Numbered from the stretch's first letter, positions 26,784 through 36,200 are shown. The stretch is 64,000 nucleotides of DNA from Lewinellaceae bacterium (GCA_020636255.1 JACJYE010000002.1:558001-622000); one strand, 5' to 3'. Notes: generated by a model not told the origin, from the letters alone. Numbers and translations are program-made.

Positions 26784-27193
26784 ACGAGGTCTTCATCCCT
26801 CCAGTCGGAGCGTTTTTCTTTTATTTTTTCCTTCTCTTTGTTCAAAGTATCGAGGTCCAGGCTTTCGGGCTCTTCCTGCGGCGCTTCCAGGCGGCCCTGG
26901 TATTTGCGGCGAAGGCGGTCCAGCTCTTTTTGCATTTCCTGCTCTTCCCATTTATCCGACATCGCCCGGTTGCCCGGCAAGCCGAATATGGCGAAGTAAT
27001 GGATCAACAGGCCGACACCCCAGGGCAGCATGGGGTACATGAACCAAATTTCGTGGCCACCATCCTTAAAGGTCAGCAGGTTCATAGCCAGAAAGAATAT
27101 GCCCACGGCGATATAAGACCCCAGGTGGGCGTAAAAGCCTTTTTTGGCTTTCACCTTTTTTTTCGCCTGCCGGTAGATTTGATCCTCTTCCAT
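26780..27193 (-). CDS. 2TM-domain small membrane protein
   Basis: 137 residues from ATG 27193. The longer frame would need a TTG inside a palindromic repeat. Two transmembrane helices (about SYIAVGIFFLAMNLLTF and YPMLPWGVGLLIHYFAIFG) are preceded by a short basic region YRQAKKKVKAKKGFYAHL and followed by a charged coiled-coil tail. This is the 2TM family, often attached to histidine kinases or standing alone in Bacteroidota; no kinase gene is nearby. It is coupled to the acetyltransferase by an ATGA overlap. Confidence 0.8.
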   Translation of the reverse strand: MEEDQIYRQAKKKVKAKKGFYAHLGSYIAVGIFFLAMNLLTFKDGGHEIWFMYPMLPWGVGLLIHYFAIFGLPGNRAMSDKWEEQEMQKELDRLRRKYQGRLEAPQEEPESLDLDTLNKEKEKIKEKRSDWRDEDLV

Positions 27194-27210
27194 GTCTAGT
27201 ATTTTATTCT

Positions 27211-27266
27211 CCTCCAAACGGGATTGGAGGTGGGTTTAGTTTTTTTCTCCGATCTGGAGATCGGAG
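27211..27266 (+). repeat. Two-hairpin palindromic element, rearranged intergenic copy
   Basis: Hairpin CCTCCAA/TTGGAGG (27211-27217 and 27224-27230) is followed by GT and, after a T-rich spacer, by hairpin CTCCGATCT/AGATCGGAG (27247-27255 and 27258-27266), also followed by GT. Both stems match the B and A hairpins of the other copies but in the opposite order. It lies in the leader of the 2TM gene. Confidence 0.6.
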
Positions 27267-27291
27267 GTATATTCATGCTTGTGCCCCGGGA

Positions 27292-28560
27292 TTAGCCGGC
27301 CAGTTCACGTACGATCTCCAGGGCGGCATCGATCTCGCGCTCCAGGTTGTAGATGTGAACGCTGTGGCGTACCATCTTATCACCCATAGCGCGGGGTTGT
27401 AATTTCCTGCGTTCCCACATCAGCTTTTGCATACCTATGCCCGATACGCCGTCGATGCCGTATGTGGTAATACCCGCGCACATTTCCGGGTGAACGGAGG
27501 AATATATCTTTACTCCTTTGATCTCCTGGAGGCGGGCCCTGAGGTAATCACCCAGGTATTTGATCCTGCCTGTCACCTTTTCCGGGCCGATCTCGTTATG
27601 AAAATCTATGGCTGCTTCCATGCCTACGACCAGGGAAGGGTTGCCGGTGCCGCGCTGCGTGAGGCGGTAGCCGGGGTCTTCCTGATTTTGCCATTCGTAA
27701 CTGGCTATGGCCGACCAGAGCTTGGTTATCTCCTCATTCCTGACGTAAAGGATGCCATTGCCCGCCGGTGCCAGCATCCATTTGTGGAGGCTGGAATAAT
27801 AGGCATCACAACCAATGTCCTGCACATCGACGGGAACATGCCCCACGGCCTGGGCGCCGTCCAGGATCGTAAAGATGCCCAGCTCGCGTGCGCGCCGGCA
27901 GGCCTCCTTTACGGGCATTACCACCCCGTAGGCGGAGATGATGTGCGGAATAGCAATGACGCGGGTACGCGGGCCAACCAGATTGAAGATATTGTCTATG
28001 ATCTCCTGGGGGTCGTTGGCGGGCACCGGCACAACAGCCTGTTTGTACACCAGCTTGTAACGCGCAGCGGCCTGCTCCCAGGCGCCTTTGCCGCCGCCGT
28101 GTTCCTGGTTGGTATTGATCACCTCATCTCCTTCTCGCAGATCCAGCCCGGTGGCAACATAATTCATGCCTACGGTTGCATTCTGGGTAAGCGCAATCTC
28201 TTTATAACCTGCATTGATCAGCAGGCCGATCTTCTTGCGCAGTTCAACGTATGGTTCATAACCGGAAAGCAGGAGCGGCCCGTTGCCATGGTAGTCCGTC
28301 TGCGCCATGCTGGCAGCGATCATCTGCATGTGCTGAATAACTTTTTCCAGTACCACCTTAGGCTGAGCTCCTAGTGTAGCGCTATTGAAATAGGCTTCAT
28401 CCAGAGGCATGGGAAACTGTTTTTTCAGTTCTTCCCAAAACGGCGCCCCTTCCGGCATAGGCGGAAGGAGAGGTGCATTCATTCCGGCCAGCAACCGGGT
28501 AGCGTAGGGAGCCCCCATAGCCGTCAGGGCCGCTTTTCTGATAAATTTTCTCCGGTCCAT
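27292..28560 (-). CDS. Class V aminotransferase-fold PLP enzyme, Tat-exported
   Basis: This 422-residue protein starts with a twin-arginine signal (MDRRKFIRKAALTAMG). The PLP-binding fold shows Asp234 (TILDGAQAVGH) and the Schiff-base lysine Lys260 (SSLHKWMLAPAG), with the GTGNPSLV segment near 310. The closest recognisable group is isopenicillin-N-epimerase-like class V enzymes (selenocysteine lyase/NifS fold), often exported in Bacteroidota. The substrate is unknown. It lies 43 bp downstream of the TPR gene on the same strand. Confidence 0.85.
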   Translation of the reverse strand: MDRRKFIRKAALTAMGAPYATRLLAGMNAPLLPPMPEGAPFWEELKKQFPMPLDEAYFNSATLGAQPKVVLEKVIQHMQMIAASMAQTDYHGNGPLLLSGYEPYVELRKKIGLLINAGYKEIALTQNATVGMNYVATGLDLREGDEVINTNQEHGGGKGAWEQAAARYKLVYKQAVVPVPANDPQEIIDNIFNLVGPRTRVIAIPHIISAYGVVMPVKEACRRARELGIFTILDGAQAVGHVPVDVQDIGCDAYYSSLHKWMLAPAGNGILYVRNEEITKLWSAIASYEWQNQEDPGYRLTQRGTGNPSLVVGMEAAIDFHNEIGPEKVTGRIKYLGDYLRARLQEIKGVKIYSSVHPEMCAGITTYGIDGVSGIGMQKLMWERRKLQPRAMGDKMVRHSVHIYNLEREIDAALEIVRELAG

Positions 28561-28603
28561 ACCTTCATGCTTAAACAGGTTGCAGCAGCGGCTTTACCGA
28601 CTG

Positions 28604-30964
28604 TTACATCCTGGTGGTGTAATACTCGAAGTACTTGCACTCCTTCACAGCCCGCTGGTAGTACTTCGTGTCTTTGTACTCCTGTCGCAGCTTCTCGAAA
28701 TACTTGCGATAACCGCTGTTCCTGATATCCTGCTGATACTGTGTATATTCCTGTTCATCTCCCCACCCGGCGATCTCGTATTTGCCCCACCAGTAATCGT
28801 CCGGGTTGCGTTCTTTTTCGCTCATGCTTTTGAAAAAGAGGTTTTGTTCCGCCTTGGCAGCCATAAAGCAGGCCCGGGCTGCAGATTCGCGGTCGGGGGC
28901 ATATCTGACGGCCTTCTCGTAAAAGGCCAGTGCCTGTGCACAGTCGTAGAAGCCCGCATATTGAGAACCACTTCGAAAATAATTCATTGCCTTCCACGCC
29001 GGCCCGAAATAAGTCATGTTGTAGTAGGCATTACCCAGCAGGTAATAGTCTGTCGAACTGTTCGTCTGCTCTGCGATGCCCTTCATCTCGATCAGCTTGC
29101 GCACGAGTGCATTGCGGGTATATGTCGCACTGGTTTTCAGGTTACAATCCTCCGGATGGATGCAGTCGTTAATGCTCATGTTAAACGGATTGACATCGAT
29201 GGTGAAGTCAAAATCCGGGGGCAGCGATTCAAAGATGGCCAGGGCATCGGCCAGCTTAGCGGGATCGCGCATCAGGAGAGTGCCCTTGATGTCGAGCGCC
29301 TGGTTCTCGAATGCTTTCAGCTCGTTGGCGAGGTTCATATTAAAGGCCAGCCATTTCTGGCTACCGCCCATATAGTGCTTGAGGGCCAGCAGTTCCAGCT
29401 GGGAATGTTGGGGCCTGCGGATGAAATCGATGAGGGCGTCTACTGCCGGGTGAGAAGGGTTATCCTGCATCATCCAGATCGATTCGCGGGCGAAGAAGGC
29501 TGCCAGGAGATCTTCACCGCGCTGCCTGGCGCGGTGGGCAAGCAGGTCGAGGATAAACTCTTCGTTATTGCGCTCCGTGAAGAACTGGACGTCTTCATCT
29601 TCGAAGACCTCGATGATCTCCCGGGCGATATGATCCTCCTCTTCGGGCGAGAAGTCCTCTTTTTTGAGGATGAGTATGGCCAGGGCTATCTCTCTCTTCG
29701 CTTTATCGAACGCACCAGTCATCTGCCCTGCCTGATGCAGGGTGAGGTTAGCGGTGTTGAATTGGCCGTTGAGGAATTCCAGGTATGCCTTGGCCAGTGC
29801 CCAGAAGGGGTCGTCGCGGTAGTTGTAATACAGGGTATTGGTAAAACGTAGCAGTTGCCCGGCATAGTCGGCCTGTTCCTGGTTGAGCAGCAACGTCCCG
29901 TTCTCGTCGAGGTTTTTGAGCAGCTGCTCGATGGGCCTTTCGCTGTAGTATTCGAAGTTAGCGCTCTCCAGCTTGTTGATCTCGCGCGCCATGAGGGCCC
30001 TGAGCCATTCGTGGTTGCCCAGCAGGCCGAATACCTGTTCCATATCGTGCAGCCCCAGCGCCTCGTCCCTGGCTCCCCGCAGGAAGTGCATCAGGGCTTT
30101 GTCGTCAGGCGTCTGGCAAAGGGCATAGGTAGCCTGCCAGTCTGCTTCTGAAGTGATGTTAAAACTATAATAAGCACTGCTCCGCCGGCTTCTGCATTCC
30201 TTAAAAACGGTCAGAAAATGGTAGTAGGCCTGGCCGTCCTTACCCTGTTGCAGCTCAATACCGGCAATATGGTCGAGGGCCCAGTAGCGGATGATGCTTT
30301 TGGACTGGCTTTTACCGAAATAGGTTTGATAGGCTTCCAACGCTTTCTGTAGCTGGTTGGCGTAACGCAGGCTCTTTATCAGCTGGAAAGCGTAGCGTTC
30401 CTTGAGGAAAGGAAATTTTTCCTGCTGCAGGGCCGTTTCGACCCGCCCGATGAGGCTGTTGGACTGTTCGGTATTCAGGGTATCGGGGTTATAGTCCCAC
30501 CAGTTGCGTTGCACATCGGCCAGTTGCTCTATGTCGAGCGCCAGCAGCAGATAGCGTTTGGAAGCTTCCACCTGGCCAGCCGGCAGCTTGGATTCCCGGA
30601 ACAGGTGGTAGTTGATGAGGCCATCGCGCGACATATCGCCGTAGGTTTCCGAGTAGGTGCCCTTCAATACGCGGAGCAGGGCTTCGTTGTTCACCTCGTT
30701 TTTAAAGAAAGCCTGCCACTCCGCCAGGTTATCATCGCTGTAGTCCTGCTCGCCCCATATATTACTCCAGAAGGGGTTGCTGGTGTAAAAGGCCGGGCTG
30801 TATTCCTCCGACAGCACCCATTCGGGTACGAAGAGGTTAAAGAAATGGTAGGAAGGGTCATAGGGGCCGCAGGCCTTAGCTGCCTGGGGCCAATGGCTAA
30901 CTGCCAGAGTGGCCAGCAAGCTGGCGAAGGAAGCCAGGCGGAAAGTTTTGAAGCGCAGCCTCAT
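28604..30964 (-). CDS. Large secreted TPR-like protein of unknown function
   Basis: 786 residues from ATG 30964; earlier in-frame codons lie inside the preceding gene. A signal peptide (FASLLATLAVSHWPQAAKA) is followed directly by CGPYDPSYHFFNLFVPE, a start seen in a set of uncharacterised Bacteroidota proteins. The rest is helical with TPR-like repeats (for example AFYEKAVRYAPDRESAARACFMAAKAEQN) and ends YYTTRM. A scaffold or secretion-related role is possible but not shown. Its first 68 nt overlap the end of the upstream lipoprotein gene in another frame, so the two form one operon. Confidence 0.7.
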   Translation of the reverse strand: MRLRFKTFRLASFASLLATLAVSHWPQAAKACGPYDPSYHFFNLFVPEWVLSEEYSPAFYTSNPFWSNIWGEQDYSDDNLAEWQAFFKNEVNNEALLRVLKGTYSETYGDMSRDGLINYHLFRESKLPAGQVEASKRYLLLALDIEQLADVQRNWWDYNPDTLNTEQSNSLIGRVETALQQEKFPFLKERYAFQLIKSLRYANQLQKALEAYQTYFGKSQSKSIIRYWALDHIAGIELQQGKDGQAYYHFLTVFKECRSRRSSAYYSFNITSEADWQATYALCQTPDDKALMHFLRGARDEALGLHDMEQVFGLLGNHEWLRALMAREINKLESANFEYYSERPIEQLLKNLDENGTLLLNQEQADYAGQLLRFTNTLYYNYRDDPFWALAKAYLEFLNGQFNTANLTLHQAGQMTGAFDKAKREIALAILILKKEDFSPEEEDHIAREIIEVFEDEDVQFFTERNNEEFILDLLAHRARQRGEDLLAAFFARESIWMMQDNPSHPAVDALIDFIRRPQHSQLELLALKHYMGGSQKWLAFNMNLANELKAFENQALDIKGTLLMRDPAKLADALAIFESLPPDFDFTIDVNPFNMSINDCIHPEDCNLKTSATYTRNALVRKLIEMKGIAEQTNSSTDYYLLGNAYYNMTYFGPAWKAMNYFRSGSQYAGFYDCAQALAFYEKAVRYAPDRESAARACFMAAKAEQNLFFKSMSEKERNPDDYWWGKYEIAGWGDEQEYTQYQQDIRNSGYRKYFEKLRQEYKDTKYYQRAVKECKYFEYYTTRM

Positions 30965-31934
30965 CAAGGTGGTAAAAGATAATATTCCCACTTCGGTTTT
31001 GGATTTTGTGAAGCATATCAGCTGCTCGTTCCAGCTCTTCTGCGGCCGGGATCTCAAAGCGCAGCCGGTCGCCTGTGTTGAGATAATTCGCTTCAAAATA
31101 GAAGTTTTGCTTTACTTGGTAAAGCCCTGGCCCTATTTTTTCCAGATCAGCGGCCAGCTCCAGCACTTCCTCCCCCGGCAGGTTGATGATGGCCTGCAGC
31201 TTCCCCAGGCGGTACAGCAAAGCCCAGGAGAACAGGGGCAGGGCCAGATCGAGTTTAAGCGGATATGGGGGCGCCTGGAGGTAGGGAGCGCCTTTTTCAT
31301 TGTTCAGGATGCTGTTGGTTTCCGCCTTGTCTTCGATGTCGCCCATATTGTAATACATGAGCGTTCCTCTATCCACGGGCGGCAAGCCTGTTTGTTGGGG
31401 GTTACTATACTGGTGCAGCCGGATAGTGGCCGACAGGCTTGCAGGGCCTATTCGTTTCCTGATCTGCTGGAGGAAAGTAAAATACGGCTCCCGCGTAGAA
31501 GCCGTCCAGTCGCAATCGAACTGGTATTCAGACGGGTTCAGCCCCTGTTTTTTGCAGATCTGTTGCAGGAAATCCCACACCTTATCCGCCAGAGCTACCG
31601 GGCCTGCCTGTTTCGACTGGAAAGTGCGGTTGGTGATAAAAACGCAGGGGGTGATGTCAATGCCATCAGGAACCTGGCCGTCGAAGCGGATTGCGGCTTT
31701 GGGGTAGGCCCGCCCTTCTGCATCCACGTCGACGTCCAGGAATTTCACATACAGGCGCGACACCTTCAGGGTGTCCAGCGCAAGCTGTTCGGCATCCGTT
31801 AGTTTAAAGTTGGATTTCCAGTAATAAAAGGATATCTGTGTATCCTCTCCTGCGGGCCTGCAGGTAGCCAGGCCCAGCAGGGACAACAAAACAAGCACGC
31901 CTGTAAGGCCTGCCGCCGGCTTCAGAAGCCACAT
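30897..31934 (-). CDS. Lipoprotein of unknown function upstream of the TPR gene
   Basis: This 345-residue protein has a lipobox GLATC (Cys25). The mature part contains VKFLDVDVDAEGRAYPKAAIRFDG and DCDWTASTREPYFTFLQQIRKR, with regular beta/alpha alternation suggesting a TIM-barrel or similar fold; an FDCDWT motif with two acidic residues is a candidate active site, but no family is assigned. It starts 1 bp inside the DUF4870 stop (TAATG) and ends 68 nt inside the TPR gene. This tight packing implies a shared function for the pair. Confidence 0.7.
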   Translation of the reverse strand: MWLLKPAAGLTGVLVLLSLLGLATCRPAGEDTQISFYYWKSNFKLTDAEQLALDTLKVSRLYVKFLDVDVDAEGRAYPKAAIRFDGQVPDGIDITPCVFITNRTFQSKQAGPVALADKVWDFLQQICKKQGLNPSEYQFDCDWTASTREPYFTFLQQIRKRIGPASLSATIRLHQYSNPQQTGLPPVDRGTLMYYNMGDIEDKAETNSILNNEKGAPYLQAPPYPLKLDLALPLFSWALLYRLGKLQAIINLPGEEVLELAADLEKIGPGLYQVKQNFYFEANYLNTGDRLRFEIPAAEELERAADMLHKIQNRSGNIIFYHLDEAALQNFPPGFLRQLAGHSGS

Positions 31935-32332
31935 TATTGGATAAGCCGCAGGGTGTACGGATATCGGTAGCGTTCCCCTTCATTAGCGCGCATGGCGGCA
32001 ATGATGCAGAACACCAGGTCGATGATGGCCAGGACGATCAGGAGCGGAATACCGATGACGACGAAGATCAGAATGGCGGAAATGACAAAGCCGATCAGCA
32101 TCGTCAGCTGGAAGTTCAGGGCCTCTTTGGCATGGTAGCTCACGTATTCCGATTTCTCTTTGTACACCAGCCAGATGACCAGGGGTAGCAGCACGCTCCC
32201 AAATGGGACGATAACGCCGGCAACGATACCCAGATGGGAAAAAGTGGCCCACAGCTTTTCATTGTTATCCGGTATGAGGTTTTCCGTTTTGGGGTCGAAA
32301 AAATCATCCAGCGGTTCATTCATTTCTGCCAT
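31934..32332 (-). CDS. DUF4870 (Tic20-like) membrane protein
   Basis: This 132-residue protein has the family's features: an N-terminal EKLWATFSHLGIV segment, a first helix pair IVPFGSVLLPLVIWLVYKEKSEYVSYHAKEALNFQ, then two more helices. It has about four transmembrane helices. The function is unknown across the family. It is the first gene of the three-gene unit with the lipoprotein and TPR genes, linked by a TAATG overlap. Confidence 0.88.
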   Translation of the reverse strand: MAEMNEPLDDFFDPKTENLIPDNNEKLWATFSHLGIVAGVIVPFGSVLLPLVIWLVYKEKSEYVSYHAKEALNFQLTMLIGFVISAILIFVVIGIPLLIVLAIIDLVFCIIAAMRANEGERYRYPYTLRLIQ

Positions 32333-32596
32333 GATGGGAATGGATTTTGGTTATTAAGAAATAATCAAAAATAAGTTCGACGATTTTTTGAACACTATTT
32401 AATATGCATCCCGCAGGGGGAACGGCATAAAGGTCGCTCAATTGACGGTGGAAAAACAAGAATATTGGATAAAAGAACGAGCGGGCTCGACAGCCGCCGC
32501 AGTAAGCCTGGCGCTCTTACATTTTGAGCATGCCCCTCCCTATATGCCCTTTGAAAGAAACTGCTTACCTTGAGGTACGAATACCTACTGCCCGAT

Positions 32597-33775
32597 ATGA
32601 AAGACACCCCCTCTCCTCACGCCCTGCCCGCAACAGGGGAAGCCACCGGTGGCAGCCTGTCTTCCTCCGAGTGGGTGGAGGCCATCATCGCAAGCCCGGC
32701 GCCGGTGCTGCGAAACCTGCAGATCACGCAGTCCTACCATCAGTTCACGCTCGATTTTACCCGGCTACTTGGTAGCGATAATGTATGCTGGTGCGCCTTC
32801 GCCACCTGGGCATCCAAACAAGCGGGCCAGTTCATCCGGGGCGAACAGGCCCCTGCTCCTTTGCTCGAGCTCCTGGGGCTAAAGCAGGACGGCAGCCCCA
32901 CCCCACGCCCATGGTACTGGTTTCTGGTGCCGAAATGGTTGTTGCGCAGCAAACGATTCCTGGCCTACGCCCGCTGCACGGTGGAAGACGTGAGCGCCCA
33001 TATCGCGGCGGGTAACCTGCGGGTCTATCAAAAGCTGGCGCCCATCTTCGCTGCTTTTCTGAAAATGGCCCACAGCCACCAGCAGCCGCAGCCAGATGAG
33101 CTGGCCCGCTTTCTGGACGGCCTGGCCGCCGACCCCACCACGCATGCCGAGATCATCCAGGCCTTTCAAAACTACTACCTCGCCAGGTTCGAAAAGAATG
33201 ACAAGGCCAGAGCCGAACAGGTCTTTCTGGCCAACGTCCTCATAGGGCTGCACGAACAGAAACGGTTGCAGGAAGCTATCGAAGGCGCCATGAAAGCCCC
33301 TATCCGGCAGGCGTTGCAGGACCCGGAGCGCCGCTGGAGCTCCCTGCCCCTGCCTCAGGCCGTCAGGGCGGTGGGCGCAGCCTTATTCGAATGGGCGCTG
33401 GGCCCTTACATTCGGAAGTTCGAAGAAAAATGGCAGACAGCCGCTACCCATAGCCTGATGTCTCTGGGCACCCCTGACGGCACGCTCAAGCTGGGCCAGG
33501 ACGTTCCCCCGCTGTCTGACGGCGCCCTTTTCCCGGAAGCACTACGGGAGCTTGACAGGCCCGAAGTACCTGAAATTCTGGCCACGCTCGGCCTGCCACC
33601 CAATACGGCCATGGGCAGCGCTGCCCTTGATTGGTCTAGGCTAGGCGACCGGATGAACTACATCGCAGGCCTTTTTCGATCCAGGCAGCAAGACAAGGGC
33701 CTTGCGGAGCCTCCCTTCAGTTATGAACAGGTGGCCTACATCCTAGCGGGGCAGGTACCGGAAGGCAAGCTGTAA
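32597..33775 (+). CDS. Conserved hypothetical protein with WCAFATWASKQAG motif
   Basis: 392 residues from ATG 32597; the open frame extends to a TTG at 32570. No signal peptide or transmembrane segment is visible. The N-terminal part has the striking motif NVCWCAFATWASKQAGQFIRGEQ (about 67-89), shared in my memory with uncharacterised bacterial proteins; the rest is helical, with an acidic/aromatic middle (FQNYYLARFEKNDKARAEQ). It could be a cytosolic enzyme of unknown type. It converges on the DUF5995 gene with 9 bp between the stops. Confidence 0.65.
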   Translation: MKDTPSPHALPATGEATGGSLSSSEWVEAIIASPAPVLRNLQITQSYHQFTLDFTRLLGSDNVCWCAFATWASKQAGQFIRGEQAPAPLLELLGLKQDGSPTPRPWYWFLVPKWLLRSKRFLAYARCTVEDVSAHIAAGNLRVYQKLAPIFAAFLKMAHSHQQPQPDELARFLDGLAADPTTHAEIIQAFQNYYLARFEKNDKARAEQVFLANVLIGLHEQKRLQEAIEGAMKAPIRQALQDPERRWSSLPLPQAVRAVGAALFEWALGPYIRKFEEKWQTAATHSLMSLGTPDGTLKLGQDVPPLSDGALFPEALRELDRPEVPEILATLGLPPNTAMGSAALDWSRLGDRMNYIAGLFRSRQQDKGLAEPPFSYEQVAYILAGQVPEGKL

Positions 33776-33784
33776 GTTCAGGGC

Positions 33785-34543
33785 CTAGCGCTGCAGTTTT
33801 TCCAAAGCCCGGCGGATGTTTTTTTCCTCTACCCATGTCACGAGCTTCAGTACCGGTTGAAGTAAGCCCGGCGGGCTTTCGATGAGCCGCCCCAGGGTAA
33901 GGCATAACTCGCCGGCACTTAGGATATACACATCGCGCTCGGGGTTTTCGGCAGGCGCCAGCCGACAGGCCAAAGCCCAGGCCAACTCGCGCGCCTTGCG
34001 GATATTGAGGTTGATCAAGGCCTCATCGCGCCGCCCACCCAGCCAATCGGCGACGAAAAAAAGAGGAGAAACCCTGCCGATCCGGCTCTGCAATTCATCC
34101 ACAATATCCTCCAGCAGGCCGTTGATGGCCATAAAATCGCTTTTCAGGCTTTCGATGGCTGTACCCGGAGCGACTTCTGCAGCGGCTATGCCCAGGTCGA
34201 AGGTGATGTGAGCGTTCATACCCAGTAGCACGTGCTGGAAAATTGCCAGTGGCCGCCGGCAGGCCTCGAAGGCTTGCTGCCATGCCGGAGTTGGCAGGCC
34301 GCCCCGCTCCCATTGCCGGTAAGCGTCGATATAGCGGCGGGCAAAAACGACATCGAGCCGCTCCATGCGCTCGTTGTCCTCAAAACACCGATCCAGGATG
34401 CCCTCTTTCACCCGGGCCGTGGTGCGGCGGTACACGTAAGCGAAAATGCCGGCTGCATCATTATTGTCCAGGCAATGCGCTATGATGGCGTCCAGTTCCC
34501 GAAGGACATCATCAATGGTATTTATCGTAGCATGCTCGGGCAT
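33785..34543 (-). CDS. DUF5995-family protein
   Basis: 252 residues from ATG 34543 (an upstream TTG at 34579 overlaps the SusD stop and is less likely). The family signature is seen in VFARRYIDAYRQW, the central FQHVLLGMNAHITFDLGIAAAEV and the FFVADWLGGRRDEALINLNIRKARELAW segment. Conserved His in LGMNAHI could bind a metal, but no activity is known. It lies 32 bp downstream of the orphan SusD gene on the same strand. Confidence 0.75.
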   Translation of the reverse strand: MPEHATINTIDDVLRELDAIIAHCLDNNDAAGIFAYVYRRTTARVKEGILDRCFEDNERMERLDVVFARRYIDAYRQWERGGLPTPAWQQAFEACRRPLAIFQHVLLGMNAHITFDLGIAAAEVAPGTAIESLKSDFMAINGLLEDIVDELQSRIGRVSPLFFVADWLGGRRDEALINLNIRKARELAWALACRLAPAENPERDVYILSAGELCLTLGRLIESPPGLLQPVLKLVTWVEEKNIRRALEKLQR

Positions 34544-34575
34544 CGTAATGGCATTTTTGATTTTACGGGCCGGAG

Positions 34576-36150
34576 TCAATATCCCGGGTTCTGCTTCAGC
34601 TGCGGATTGGCATCCAGGGCTTCCTGAGGTATGGGGAATAAAGTGCGGTACGAACCGCTCCCGGCGGGGCGTATGTTATTGGGTGCGTTGAAGCGCCCAA
34701 AGCGGATGAGGTGGCTTCGGCGCTGTCCTTCCCACCAGCATTCATAGCCGTACTCGTCCAGCAGATCGCCCTCAGTAACAGCCGAGAGCGGCGCAGCACC
34801 CCGGGATTCACGCAAGGCATTCAGGCTGGCCCGCGCTTCCGGAGCCTGGCCCAGGCGGTATTGTGCTTCGGCCTTCATCAGGTATACTTCTGCCAGGCGG
34901 ATGATGGCATAGACGTTGGCCGAGCCACTAAGGCCATTGCCTTGTATGCCGTCGGGCTCGTATTTGACGGGGCGCGCACCGGCGGCGGGGTTGGCCGCCT
35001 GGAAGTCAAAATCGATGCTGTAAAACAGCGGGCTTCCATCCGGAAGGCGAAGCGTATCGCCGTTGGCGTCGAGCTGATAGCCGGTATTGAAGCCCAAAAA
35101 AGCGTTGACGGCGTCGATGCGGGGCCCCAGGAAACGGGGGTCCTGCTGATCCCATTTTTCGTAAAATTCGGCCAGGGTACAGAAGCCGTTCCAGCCGGCG
35201 GCCTGATCAAAATGGGCAGCATTCAGCGTATTGGCGGCGAAGCTGTTGGTAAACCCGCCGTCGGGGCCATTCCAGGTGGTGAGAATGAGCTCATGGGCCG
35301 AACCGGTATTCATGGCGTTTATGGTGCGGAAATTATCCCAGTAATCCGGTTCTAACCCGTACAGGCCGGAGTTGATGACTTCGCCGCACAGGCCAAGCAC
35401 GGCATTCATGGCCTGCGTTTCACCCGCGCTGCTACCGGTATACTCCGACTGGTTGAGGTAAAGCCGTGCCAGCAGGGCCCTGGCTGCGGCCTTGTTCATC
35501 CTAAAGAGGGCCCGTTCATCGCTGAACCTGGTTTTTTCCGGCAGGTTTCCCAGGGCGTCCTCCAGCATAGCGGTGGTGCGGTTAAAGGCTTCTTCTCTGC
35601 TGTACACAACCGAGGCGCCGGATTCGTCGATAGCCGGCACCTGTCCGAAAAGGCTGATGAAATAGTAGTTAAAAGCAGCCTGCAGGCACCTGGACTCGGC
35701 AATGATCTCGTCTCCTTCCGGCGAGGGCTCCGCCAGGGTGAACACCTGTAGGGCGTTGTAGGCCGTACCCAGCCCGCCGATCAGGGCGGTCCAGCAGTCG
35801 CGCACCGCAAAATGCCCGGGGCCCCAGCTGTGGAGGCTCAATTCCCTCCAGGCGCCGTTATCATCCCAATCCAAGCCGGCCGGCACCTGCACGGCTTCGT
35901 CGGAAGTGAGTTCTTCCAGCGCCCATAGCCGGTTGTATTGCTGCAGCAGGCTCAGCTGGGTGTAAGCGCCCTGAAGGTATTCGAAGCCTACGGTTTCCGG
36001 AGCTTTCTCAAAGCGCCGGGCTTCAGCGTTCAGGAAATCCTGGATAGGGTTATCGTCATCGGGTATACATCCGGGAAACAGCAGGATGCTGACCAGGAGT
36101 ATGTGGATGAACAGAAGCGGAACGCTCTTCATGGCCAGGGTTTTTCCCAT
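34576..36150 (-). CDS. Orphan SusD/RagB-family outer-membrane lipoprotein
   Basis: A 524-residue protein with a lipobox LFPGC (Cys28 from ATG 36150; the in-frame ATG at 36132 gives a shorter, equally plausible signal). The body is the classic SusD type: SRCLQAAFNYYFISLFGQVP, KAAARALLARLYLNQ, IIRLAEVYLMKAEAQYRLG and a C-terminal LFPIPQEALDANPQLKQNPGY. It should be a surface binding protein for a SusC transporter, but no SusC gene lies next to it in this window. Confidence 0.93.
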   Translation of the reverse strand: MGKTLAMKSVPLLFIHILLVSILLFPGCIPDDDNPIQDFLNAEARRFEKAPETVGFEYLQGAYTQLSLLQQYNRLWALEELTSDEAVQVPAGLDWDDNGAWRELSLHSWGPGHFAVRDCWTALIGGLGTAYNALQVFTLAEPSPEGDEIIAESRCLQAAFNYYFISLFGQVPAIDESGASVVYSREEAFNRTTAMLEDALGNLPEKTRFSDERALFRMNKAAARALLARLYLNQSEYTGSSAGETQAMNAVLGLCGEVINSGLYGLEPDYWDNFRTINAMNTGSAHELILTTWNGPDGGFTNSFAANTLNAAHFDQAAGWNGFCTLAEFYEKWDQQDPRFLGPRIDAVNAFLGFNTGYQLDANGDTLRLPDGSPLFYSIDFDFQAANPAAGARPVKYEPDGIQGNGLSGSANVYAIIRLAEVYLMKAEAQYRLGQAPEARASLNALRESRGAAPLSAVTEGDLLDEYGYECWWEGQRRSHLIRFGRFNAPNNIRPAGSGSYRTLFPIPQEALDANPQLKQNPGY

Positions 36151-36200
36151 AAATTTAATAAAAGGAAAACGTAATTGCGGCCTATGCCATAATTCCTGCC

